The notes below the pieces were generated by a model. That model was given only the letters and a program-made list of their open reading frames with translations. It had not been told where the DNA came from and did no database searches. From contig CADAIL010000013.1 of NCBI GenBank assembly GCA_902788035.1, positions 1-64,000 on the forward strand: 64,000 nucleotides of DNA. Direction: 5' to 3'. Each line of letters begins with the position of its first letter. Position 1 is the stretch's first letter. This document shows positions 1-7,743 of the stretch, in pieces. The DNA is from an uncultured Lachnospiraceae bacterium. GTDB lineage: Bacteria > Bacillota > Clostridia > Lachnospirales > Lachnospiraceae. The position numbers and the translations under genes are program-made.

Positions 1-132
1 CTAAGATGTATTTTAGCATAAATTAGCGCGAATATCAACGTTTAATTAGCATAATTAGCATGTTTTAGTATTAAAAATCAATAGGACGTTACACTAGGAC
101 TGGTCGTTCTACGACAAGATGTCGCAGAAGTT
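1..132. other. AT-rich distal flank of CRISPR array 1
   Basis: No gene is seen here. The stretch is AT-rich and repeats the motif TTAGCAT/ATTAGCA several times. A small hairpin (CGACA...TGTCG, about 112-124) sits just before the first repeat. It lies at the leader-distal end of array 1, where crRNA transcription on the minus strand should end. The window edge prevents further interpretation. Confidence 0.4.
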
Positions 133-765
133 GTGTCAATCCCCTTCTCATCGGGGAACTCATTTCTACGCCCATACCAGAAGAAGAAGGAGGAGGAGAA
201 GGTATGTGTCAATCCCCTTCTCATCGGGGAACTCATTTCTACCCCTGTAAACCCTTATGCGTATTCCCATCAGTTTGTGTGTCAATCCCCTTCTCATCGG
301 GGAACTCATTTCTACCTGAAATCGGAGTGTTGTGGACATCCACATATTGTGTCAATCCCCTTCTCATCGGGGAACTCATTTCTACGGCGAGGCTGTTAAG
401 TATAACATTATAGTAGAGAAGATGTGTCAATCCCCTTCTCATCGGGGAACTCATTTCTACTTGGGAACTCGGAGGAGACTTCCACGCTATGGACGCATTG
501 TGTCAATCCCCTTCTCATCGGGGAACTCATTTCTACTTATACAATATGGGAGGATTGAATCATGAAAAACACAATGTGTCAATCCCCTTCTCATCGGGGA
601 ACTCATTTCTACCCGGATGCCGTCAGACTTGACGATATGTGCGGACCCAGATTGTGTCAATCCCCTTCTCATCGGGGAACTCATTTCTACTTCACAAGGA
701 GGCAAATGTATGACAAAACTCATTATTTGTGTCAATCCCCTTCTCATCGGGGAACTCATTTCTAC
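133..765 (-). CRISPR. CRISPR array 1 (type III, 9 repeats, 8 spacers)
   Basis: Nine 37-nt repeats start at 133, 206, 279, 349, 424, 500, 576, 654 and 729, and spacers are 33-41 nt. On the plus strand each repeat begins GTGTCAATCCCC and ends CTCATTTCTAC, with the array-specific core TTCTCATC between CCCC and GGGG. Read on the minus strand the repeat has a CCCC/GGGG stem and ends in ATTGACAC. That resembles the 8-nt 5' tag of type III crRNAs (for example ATTGAAAC in other systems). The shared leader is on the right (766 onward), which also supports minus-strand transcription. The oldest spacers should therefore be on the left. No decayed terminal repeat is visible. Confidence 0.97.
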
Positions 766-1302
766 CCTCACCTCTATTTTTTGTTGATTTTATGCGGGTT
801 TCCAGCCTCGATTTCCGGGGTATTTTCCAGACAATTCTGAAAATGGCTGTTTTTTCGGTCACTTCAACATTTTTAAGTATTTTTTATAAAAGGGCAGACT
901 TAGAGGGGCACGCATTTCTATAAATTTTGGTTTTTTGTCTGCTTTGGCAGCCTCATTTCAAACCTACGGCTTCATATTGGCCACACAGTATGACCGCCGT
1001 TCAACCCTCCTGACTCCATGCGGCTTCTATAGCGGAGACCTTCTCTCCCTACCGCGATGCGTACAACAAACAATTATAACGTTCAATGTACGTTGGTCGT
1101 CCGAGCGTATCCGCCGATTCGGATCGCTCTTCCGCTCTCATCGCGCAAATGCAGGCCACGGCACACGCCGCGTCTTTCTCATCCAGCCATCCGGGCGACA
1201 ACACGACTGACACAAAACACGGAACTCCGTCAGTGCTCTGTGCCGCTGCTGCCTACAGGCATCTACAAGGCGATAGCTTATGCATTTTTCAATGTACTGT
1301 TA
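766..1302 (-). promoter_or_regulatory. Leader of CRISPR array 1 (long, duplicated at array 2)
   Basis: About 535 bp to the right of array 1 is closely similar, with only scattered differences, to 28945-29478 beside array 2. It should carry the array promoter and spacer-integration signals on the minus strand, though I could not pick a single convincing promoter. At 903-921 it contains a degenerate half repeat (GGGGCACGCATTTCTAT against GGGGAACTCATTTCTAC in the true repeat). The half repeat is enclosed by an inverted repeat, GCAGAC (893-898) / GTCTGC. ORFs across the leader show no convincing initiation signals and are not called. Confidence 0.75.
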
Positions 1303-1439
1303 TAGTTATTGTACCACAGAAAACCCTGAAATTCCATTATAGTATAGTTTATGTATTCTTCTTAAGTAAACACTATCACCTTTCTTAAAGCTTATCAGAT
1401 CAGCAATACTACCCATATAAGCAGGTTATCTATAGTATC

Positions 1440-1480
1440 CCCGCCCCACCAGTCCTCCAGTGGGGCGGTTTTTCTTTTGA
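1440..1480 (+). terminator. Strong hairpin terminator, plus-strand polarity
   Basis: CCGCCCCAC and GTGGGGCGG form a GC-rich stem with a short loop, followed by TTTTTCTTTT on the plus strand. It lies just beyond the 3' end of the minus-strand cas operon. The T tract is on the plus-strand side, so it suits transcripts entering from the left better than the cas mRNA. On the minus strand the hairpin could still slow polymerase but lacks a U tract. Confidence 0.7.
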
Positions 1481-1490
1481 ACAAACAGCC

Positions 1491-3665
1491 TTACTTCTTA
1501 TTCTTTATTGTTTCCTGCACCGTCGGCAACGCCTTCCGATTCCGATATTCACCGGCATCGATGTTCATAAACCTAATATCAGCAGGATTCGGTATCCTTG
1601 TCGAATCTTTCATAGCAAAGAAATCCTTGATATGAGGCGGCTCCTTATATACACCGGCAGCATCCGAGTAAAGGTAACTCTTAAAGCTCGCAATATATTT
1701 ATCTACATCCACCCCCTCATTCCAGGGATCCATAGATAAAGCATCGAGTGAATAGGCTTTCTCCCAATTCATAATCCTGACCTTACCAAGTGTCACCTTA
1801 ATTGCACCATAGCCGAACGATTTCGCCTTGCCTATATTCATCCATGAGTCTTTTTCCAGCTTCAGACTCCAGAGTAAAAGTCCCAGCTCAAGCTCGGTAA
1901 GATTATGGAACCTGACTTTTCCCTCAAATTTCGTGCCCGGTTTTAATGGGTTAAGGTAAGAGAGCATCTTCTTCTGCTTTTCGATATCGACCTGTGGCTT
2001 CGTATCCGCATTCTTATGAAGCCAATACTGCTTCACACCGCGCAGTTCAAAGCCATCGTCATTATAAGATGTAGTAACATTTGCTCCATCCTGGACAAGG
2101 TAGTCCGCAATACTGGTGGATTTCGGCTCAGACAGAACAATCGGTATATTTGTGCATCTGGGATCTACCGGATTTTCCTTTGAGATTATCACTGCGTCGC
2201 TAAAGGACAATTTTGACTTATAGCTCTTGCTTACAGACTTGCCATTCATATTTTCAGTTCTGCTGAAGCCAAACATAGAACTTGCGAAGTCCAGCGTTGT
2301 ACCAGGGTGCTTTTTCGCCATGTTCTCCTTTACAGTATAAGCATAAAACAGTCTTGGTCTCGGTGTAAAACCAAAGTAGAGACGCTTTCCAAGCTGCACG
2401 TAAAAAACCGGCTTGAGTCCTTCACCTTTCGGAAGTGCAAAAAATTCTGCCTGCTTCTTACCGAGTATTTTCTCCTTTTTCTGATAGTCAATTTCATACG
2501 CTTCCTGATCCTTCTGCGGAATCGGAATCGCAACTTTCGACATATCTACTGCCGGGATCACATATACAGCCTTTTTCTCCTGCATAATGCCCGACGAAAG
2601 TACATAACCGGTAAGATAGCCTGCAGGCAGCTCCTCACCAGGCTTGAATGACTTCACCGAAGTTACCTTCCGATCTCCTTCCAGCTTATACATACACTCC
2701 TTCACATACGGCTTGTACTGCTTATTCTGCCACCCCTTATAATGAACTGTGACCCTGCCTCTGAAATCCTTTTTCTCTATCCTTTTAAATGTGCTGTCCG
2801 GTTCATGCTGAAGTCTATTTACAGGATCATCAAAGAAAAATGAGAACGATTTATCACTCTTATTCTTTTTGTGATCATTAATCATGTACATCTCGTTGAG
2901 CACATAATAATTCATCTTGCCGCGGTCCTTGATCGGTTTCGCCACTGTCTGAAGAATCTCATATCCTTCTCCGTCTCTTTTTCGACGAATATAGCCCGCC
3001 TGGACATTTAAAAGAACGCCCATCGCGTTACTGTTCACGATAATCTGTTTTGCGCCAAGTATATCGGCATAGTTTTTGCGCTCCTTGCCACCGGCAACGG
3101 CCCTGTACATAAGACTGTAATCATCTACATCCTGACCAAAATCGCCCCGGCCGAGAATCTGAGCATTGCTGCGTACGAGCCCTCTGATACTGCTGCCCGG
3201 AATGACATACTGCCCATACAGATTCTTTACAAACTGGTGCTCATTGCCCTCTCCTTTGTCAATGCCGTTGTCAATGAAAATGTGTGTCTTAGCCTCAATG
3301 CCAATCTCAATCTCGCCGCTAAGGTATTTCTCATCAACTGAATTGTGGGGCGTCGTGTTACCCTCCGGATTTTTGATCGGGTCAGCAAATGACACAAAAT
3401 TGTAAGGCGCACCTACATAACTGCCGCTGTTATACCCGCCGGACCTGCCGCCCTGACCGCCGTTGTTTCCACCGGGCCTGCCGCCCTGGCCGCCGTTGTT
3501 GCCGCCATACCTGTTGCCCTGGCCGCCGCCACTTCGACCTTTGCTATTTCCGTTATATTTTCCGCCCTGACCACGATTCTTGTAGTTTCCGCCATAACCG
3601 CCGGAACCTCCGCCTCTCATGTTATTCAGCAGGCCATTGATATCCAATTCATCGTTTTTCCCCAT
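1491..3665 (-). CDS. Type III-D RAMP protein, TIGR03986-like, with Gly-rich N-terminus
   Basis: A 724-aa RAMP (Cas7-like) protein, the last gene of the effector operon. Residues about 120-165 hold a ferredoxin-like RAMP start with the conserved VIPGSSIRGLVR motif. Residues about 585-650 hold a second conserved segment ending in the glycine loop IGKAKSFGYG. Length and arrangement match the TIGR03986 family of type III RAMPs known from III-D-like loci (family assignment from memory, not searched). It probably caps or extends the crRNA-bound backbone. The N-terminal ~70 residues after MGKNDELDINGLLNNM are low complexity, rich in G, N, R and Q, with GGNNGGQGGR repeated. They look disordered and RNA-binding-like, which is odd for a Cas subunit. 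The start is preceded by AAGGAGGGACGGCT. The 12-bp gap to csx19 indicates cotranscription. Confidence 0.85.
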   Translation of the reverse strand: MGKNDELDINGLLNNMRGGGSGGYGGNYKNRGQGGKYNGNSKGRSGGGQGNRYGGNNGGQGGRPGGNNGGQGGRSGGYNSGSYVGAPYNFVSFADPIKNPEGNTTPHNSVDEKYLSGEIEIGIEAKTHIFIDNGIDKGEGNEHQFVKNLYGQYVIPGSSIRGLVRSNAQILGRGDFGQDVDDYSLMYRAVAGGKERKNYADILGAKQIIVNSNAMGVLLNVQAGYIRRKRDGEGYEILQTVAKPIKDRGKMNYYVLNEMYMINDHKKNKSDKSFSFFFDDPVNRLQHEPDSTFKRIEKKDFRGRVTVHYKGWQNKQYKPYVKECMYKLEGDRKVTSVKSFKPGEELPAGYLTGYVLSSGIMQEKKAVYVIPAVDMSKVAIPIPQKDQEAYEIDYQKKEKILGKKQAEFFALPKGEGLKPVFYVQLGKRLYFGFTPRPRLFYAYTVKENMAKKHPGTTLDFASSMFGFSRTENMNGKSVSKSYKSKLSFSDAVIISKENPVDPRCTNIPIVLSEPKSTSIADYLVQDGANVTTSYNDDGFELRGVKQYWLHKNADTKPQVDIEKQKKMLSYLNPLKPGTKFEGKVRFHNLTELELGLLLWSLKLEKDSWMNIGKAKSFGYGAIKVTLGKVRIMNWEKAYSLDALSMDPWNEGVDVDKYIASFKSYLYSDAAGVYKEPPHIKDFFAMKDSTRIPNPADIRFMNIDAGEYRNRKALPTVQETIKNKK

Positions 3666-3677
3666 AGCCGTCCCTCC

Positions 3678-4088
3678 TTACTCAATGCCGGCCGCCCTTG
3701 TCAGGACTGCACACATCTGGCCGTCTTCATCAGCTTTCAGGTATTCTCTCACAACAAGAGTCTTTCCACTTTGAGTCTGATAACGGACATCACAGGTTTC
3801 ATATTCATCATTCAAGAACTCATCTCTAACTAAAACTGCCGAAAGATTATCCTCGCTGTCCCTGAATACGTGAAGTTCTGCTTCATCCGAGAAAAACCTT
3901 GCTTCCAGAAGCTCTTCCGGATCAAAGTAAAGCTGAGCGGGATTACCGTCCGCATCAGTTTTTAAAACATCGCTTACCGGCATAAGCTCAAGGCTGCTCA
4001 TCATATTAAGAATAACATAATCGTATTTGCAGACTTCCCTTGCAGTAAGTGCCGATGCCACGTCTACTTTTTTTGCAAATTCACTCAT
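3678..4088 (-). CDS. csx19: Csx19-like small subunit of type III-D
   Basis: A 136-aa acidic protein. The start is placed at MSEFAKKVD, because GGAAAGGAGG lies at correct spacing and the ATG overlaps the TGA of the upstream RAMP gene (ATGA). A longer in-frame ORF begins 12 codons upstream inside that gene. There are no catalytic motifs. Position between two RAMP genes and size fit the TIGR03984/Csx19 family, a structural subunit restricted to type III-D complexes. The assignment rests on operon context and general resemblance, so a fast-evolving unrelated small subunit (Cas11-type) is the alternative. Confidence 0.6.
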   Translation of the reverse strand: MSEFAKKVDVASALTAREVCKYDYVILNMMSSLELMPVSDVLKTDADGNPAQLYFDPEELLEARFFSDEAELHVFRDSEDNLSAVLVRDEFLNDEYETCDVRYQTQSGKTLVVREYLKADEDGQMCAVLTRAAGIE

Positions 4089-5572
4089 GACGCCTCCTTT
4101 CCGGAAGACAATGCTTTCAGACAATCCGCAATGATATTGTTTCCGTCTGTCACCCCGGTTTTTGTAAGTTCCGCGCTTTCTCCATTCCCCGCTTTGATCT
4201 CGACCTTATCAATATTGACAAATCCATGCCCGACATTATAGCCGGAGCCGAGATTAAATGCGCCGATCATAAGATCACGAAGGGCTAATATAAGCAGCGC
4301 ACAGGTCGCTTTAGGATTATTCTTATCAATGATCTTGATTTCCATTACAAAATCTCCGGCGATATTCTTCTGTGAAAACTTTCCGCCGTGCATGACACCA
4401 CCGGTAAACTTGTCAATATGGATTCGGTGCTGCAGCGGAGCCATGTCGTTATCCTCTTTCTGGCCGATCTTGGTATCAGAGAATCTCAGGTTACCGGAAC
4501 GACCCGTGTAGCGCTCTTCTTTATTGCGGGCAGCCTCCTTGCCTCCAAAGGCATCAATCACCAGCTTCTCAGAATCCGGTACTACGCCTTTCTGCTTAAG
4601 ATAGGCAAGAATTATTTCAATTCGATTCTTTATCGCCCCTTTCAGAGAACTGCCCGGAACGATATATTCCAATGCCGCATTTCGTATATTCATGCTGTCG
4701 GGTGCATCCTCACCTACTTCCGGAACAGCAATGCTCTTAATCAACATCGCCCCCTCTGTCTTCCCGCTGACAGTGATGGTATATGCCGCAGAGGAATTCT
4801 TCCCGGAAACGTCCAGTGTCAGCGGGTCATACTCGTCAATACGGAGCTGATCCTCTTCCTTCCATTTATCACGATCTGCTTTTGTCTTCATATTGAACCG
4901 ATAAACGGCAGCTTGCTCGATTTCCATAAAACCGCAGCCGGCACTCTTCATTCCGCCGAACTGAACATCCCTGGCATTGATTGCGTTCAGCATATCTGTT
5001 ACCATCGTCTCATCGGCCTGTGCCTGTGCCTCCATACCATAGAGGTAAATGAAAAACTCGACCGTTGCCCCTGCACCGATATATTCTGTGTTAAATTTCT
5101 GACCGCCGCTTCCCTCCGAGGCTACCGTTCCGCTCACCGGGTCGATCTTCACATGCGGCCGCAGTTCCATCTTAGGTTCCGTGATAAAAGTACCGTCTGT
5201 AAAGCAGATCCTGCTCTCGACATCATCCGCTCTGACAAGTTTACCGTTTGTCTTCTGCGGAACTTCGGTCACATCTGCGGTTGTCTCCGGATTGGCACTT
5301 TGTACACCGTCGCCCTTCTTCTTTTCCGGAACCGGTGGAAGTTCCTCCCCGGAGATACCAAAGACATCGCCGACCTGCTTTGCGGTCTTCCCTGCTGCAA
5401 AATATGCACGGAACGGTCCGGCAATACCGGTTGCCTGTACGAACGGATTTCTCGTTACCGGATGAATCAGGACCTCCTCACTGCCGCCTGCCCCGCTTCC
5501 GACATGCAGGGGTTGTGTCAGTTTAGCCTGAATCCTGAATTTTTGGATATAATCATAAAAGATTGCTGCCAT
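4085..5572 (-). CDS. Double RAMP (Cas7-Cas7) protein of type III-D effector
   Basis: A 495-aa protein with two RAMP units. The first, residues about 8-230, opens with LTQPLHVGSGAGGSEEVL and a degenerate IAGPFRAYF in place of the usual PGSSlKG. The second, residues about 250-490, has the classical YIVPGSSLKGAIKNR and a late glycine loop (NLGSGYNVGHGF). In Csm3-type backbones an Asp upstream of the PGSS motif cuts target RNA. Here the first unit has Glu-Glu (GGSEEVL) and the second has DSMNIRN, so only the second unit looks cleavage-competent. The start MAAIFYDY is chosen because GGGGAGGTG precedes it. The ATG is 1 bp from the csx10 stop and the gene end overlaps csx19, so translation is tightly coupled. 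Confidence 0.82.
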   Translation of the reverse strand: MAAIFYDYIQKFRIQAKLTQPLHVGSGAGGSEEVLIHPVTRNPFVQATGIAGPFRAYFAAGKTAKQVGDVFGISGEELPPVPEKKKGDGVQSANPETTADVTEVPQKTNGKLVRADDVESRICFTDGTFITEPKMELRPHVKIDPVSGTVASEGSGGQKFNTEYIGAGATVEFFIYLYGMEAQAQADETMVTDMLNAINARDVQFGGMKSAGCGFMEIEQAAVYRFNMKTKADRDKWKEEDQLRIDEYDPLTLDVSGKNSSAAYTITVSGKTEGAMLIKSIAVPEVGEDAPDSMNIRNAALEYIVPGSSLKGAIKNRIEIILAYLKQKGVVPDSEKLVIDAFGGKEAARNKEERYTGRSGNLRFSDTKIGQKEDNDMAPLQHRIHIDKFTGGVMHGGKFSQKNIAGDFVMEIKIIDKNNPKATCALLILALRDLMIGAFNLGSGYNVGHGFVNIDKVEIKAGNGESAELTKTGVTDGNNIIADCLKALSSGKEAS

Positions 5573-5573
5573 C

Positions 5574-7142
5574 TCACACCTCCCCATTCTTGATCTTGTT
5601 GTAATAGCGAATCATTCCGGTCAGAATCTCAAGCTTGATTTTTTCCAGTTCCCGGACATTAAGTATCTCGTCCTTGGATATTTCCATGTATTTATCCGCA
5701 GTCGAAATCCCAAGACCGGTCTCAAGCTGCTCTCTGTCCATATTCAGAACATTGTCAACCGCCTTTTTTACCTGCGTAAAATCTGTATGTTCCTTCTGAA
5801 CACGCATGCTCTTCTGCTTCTCAAGCGCATGCCTGAAATAGTCATCGATTGCCTGCTTAGCCTCAGCATACTGATAGCGGTATGCCGTTGTGTAACTCTC
5901 CAGCGTTCCGAGAACACTGTTGCTGGCGCCTCTTCCGCCGATTGTCTTTGCGTTTTTCATTACATATTCAGGGATAGCGTCCTCGATCTTCTTCATATAG
6001 GATGCCTTAGCCGCTATCTTAAGGCATGCTTTATCCTCGTCCGATGGCTCCGGTCCTTTTACAGTTCTCCCACTCAGAAGAGAGACCTCATCATAGGTAT
6101 TGATCTCATCATAGCCTTTCAGGAAAATGACTCTTCCGAATCCTTCATTTCTCCGAATGCCAATTCCCTTGTCCATGACCTCTTCCGCTTTAGCTTTTGT
6201 GATGACTCCATCATACTTAAGCAGGAATACACTCCCCTTCTGATACATCTGAACCGATGGGATCCTTGTCTTCCATGCACTGTTGTATCCGCGGACATTT
6301 CTTCCGGATGTGGCACATCTTTCAATCCTGAGGCTGCTTACATCAAGTATTTCCTGAAGCTCCGCAAGGTTCAATCCACAGTATTCCCCATATGAATTTC
6401 TCATCACAGTGTCCGACATGAGCATCATATAACAGCTGCCGCCTAGATCTTCATTTGCCGCATCCGCATAGGAAATACTGTCAACCATACCACTACATAC
6501 AACGCGGCAGCGGCCGGAACCGGCGCTTTTACCGTTTCCAAGATAGACCGATTGGCCGATTGCGAACATCTTCTCAATGGCATCGACATACGTATCATCT
6601 TCCATAATGATATAGCCTGCAAATGTATACCCGCGCTCAATATACTGATTTCGGAAAACCGCCCGATCTTCCTGATCCTTCTTCATAAGCTGCTTCTTGA
6701 TCTTAAGATCCGAACCTGTCATTATCGATGCGCCATGCAGGCATCTGCCGTCAATATAGGCGAAATCACCTATCCCGGCCCGCTTCATGGTCGAATCGAC
6801 TGATCCGGTCACGACCACATTCTGGATGACCTTTTCTGCCCCCTTGTTGGCATAAAATCCCTTCGGCACCGGCATAAGATCTCTGAACGAATCGAATGCA
6901 TCCTCCGAGCCGGTGCGGATGGTCGGATACGCATTGAGAAACCTGATTTTTGATGTGAAGAGCAGCGGTTTATTCTTCCCGAATTCTTCTGCATCAACTG
7001 CAGCCGAGCTGATCACAAGACCGCGTATTGTTGACCCCGCAATGTAATGAAGTGTCTCTGTCTGACCGCTCTGGCTTCGGCTGTCATCAGCGATGCGGAT
7101 AGGATCTTCATTTTCAATAATATATTTAAAATATTTTGCCAT
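5574..7142 (-). CDS. csx10: Csx10, Cas5-like RAMP of type III-D
   Basis: A 522-aa protein. The start is MAKYFKYIIEN, with AAGGAGGGTGAAT upstream; the longer ORF overlaps the neighbouring gene. The N-terminus contains EDPIRIADDSRSQSGQTET followed by YIAGSTIRGLV, the typical opening of Csx10 proteins. A glycine-rich loop (YLGNGKSAGSGRCRV) follows near residue 215 and a second (GIGIRRNEGFGRV) near 335. Csx10 is the hallmark Cas5-like subunit of subtype III-D, positioned at the crRNA 5'-tag end beside Cas10. The C-terminal ~150 residues are helical and charged. It is in an operon with csm3-like (16-bp gap) and the double RAMP. Confidence 0.88.
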   Translation of the reverse strand: MAKYFKYIIENEDPIRIADDSRSQSGQTETLHYIAGSTIRGLVISSAAVDAEEFGKNKPLLFTSKIRFLNAYPTIRTGSEDAFDSFRDLMPVPKGFYANKGAEKVIQNVVVTGSVDSTMKRAGIGDFAYIDGRCLHGASIMTGSDLKIKKQLMKKDQEDRAVFRNQYIERGYTFAGYIIMEDDTYVDAIEKMFAIGQSVYLGNGKSAGSGRCRVVCSGMVDSISYADAANEDLGGSCYMMLMSDTVMRNSYGEYCGLNLAELQEILDVSSLRIERCATSGRNVRGYNSAWKTRIPSVQMYQKGSVFLLKYDGVITKAKAEEVMDKGIGIRRNEGFGRVIFLKGYDEINTYDEVSLLSGRTVKGPEPSDEDKACLKIAAKASYMKKIEDAIPEYVMKNAKTIGGRGASNSVLGTLESYTTAYRYQYAEAKQAIDDYFRHALEKQKSMRVQKEHTDFTQVKKAVDNVLNMDREQLETGLGISTADKYMEISKDEILNVRELEKIKLEILTGMIRYYNKIKNGEV

Positions 7143-7158
7143 ATTCACCCTCCTTAAG

Positions 7159-7734
7159 TCACTTAACGTCAACCCGGATGTGACCAAATCCTCTGTTCCG
7201 CATCGTACCGATCCACTTTATAAGGCCAAATACTTCTCTGACCAGAGCTTCATCGGAATCCTCGCAAATCACTGTGCCATAGAAGATCAGGTCTTTATTC
7301 ACACATCTCGCCATGCGGAGCGACCCATAATCCACCGTGCCCTCGATGCCGATTTTTGTAAATGTTCTTATATGGGTAAATGCATTAAGGACAGCGGTAT
7401 CGTCATTTCCGAGTTCCGCCAGAACAGCTGCTTTGACACCCTTCGAGAGCGTCAGGTCAGAGAAAATCATATTTCCGCCGGTCTCCTCTGCCGACCCTTC
7501 GGAACCGAGCAGCCTTGTGTAGGTTTCTTTGATCCTGTCGTCACTCGTGCGTTCCCAGCCAAGATAGCGCTTGAGTTCTTCCCGGAATATTCCTTTGAAG
7601 GTGCTTCCTCTGTAGTAGGGGAAGCCATCCGTGTCTCTGAGCACGGAGATATCTTCCTGCCCCGGTATACTCCTGCCATTTCCGAAAATTGTATCCGAAA
7701 GCAGAGTCATCTTGATATTCAATGTTTTCAGCAT
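7159..7734 (-). CDS. csm3: Csm3-like Cas7 backbone subunit
   Basis: A 191-aa single RAMP protein, the size usual for Csm3. Residues 25-50 read GQEDISVLRD then YYRGSTFKGIFREEL. Asp28 is at the position of the Asp that cleaves target RNA in Csm3/Cmr4, so an active backbone nuclease is likely. A glycine loop, MRNRGFGHIRV, closes the protein. It is the second gene of the effector operon, 9 bp after cas10. Family knowledge: several copies of this subunit coat the crRNA and cut bound RNA at 6-nt intervals. Whether this copy is multimeric is unknown. Confidence 0.85.
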   Translation of the reverse strand: MLKTLNIKMTLLSDTIFGNGRSIPGQEDISVLRDTDGFPYYRGSTFKGIFREELKRYLGWERTSDDRIKETYTRLLGSEGSAEETGGNMIFSDLTLSKGVKAAVLAELGNDDTAVLNAFTHIRTFTKIGIEGTVDYGSLRMARCVNKDLIFYGTVICEDSDEALVREVFGLIKWIGTMRNRGFGHIRVDVK

Positions 7735-7743
7735 CCCTCACAC

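Noticed and set aside
133..765. Array transcription on the plus strand
   Set aside because: The conserved leader is on the right, the decayed repeat of array 2 is on the left, and only the minus-strand repeat ends in a type III-like tag (ATTGACAC).
133..840. ORFs with repeated RGTHFY or SSGNSFL units across array 1 and similar ones across array 2
   Set aside because: They are translations of the CRISPR repeat in different frames, without ribosome sites.
935..1388. ORFs of 80-100 codons in the leader, similar in both copies
   Set aside because: No ribosome-binding site, overlapping frames equally open, and changes between the copies do not favour synonymous positions by eye.
3389..3640. Plus-strand and alternative-frame ORFs opposite the Gly-rich region
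   Set aside because: Repetitive GC-rich codons keep all frames open; the minus-strand frame belongs to the RAMP gene with a good start.
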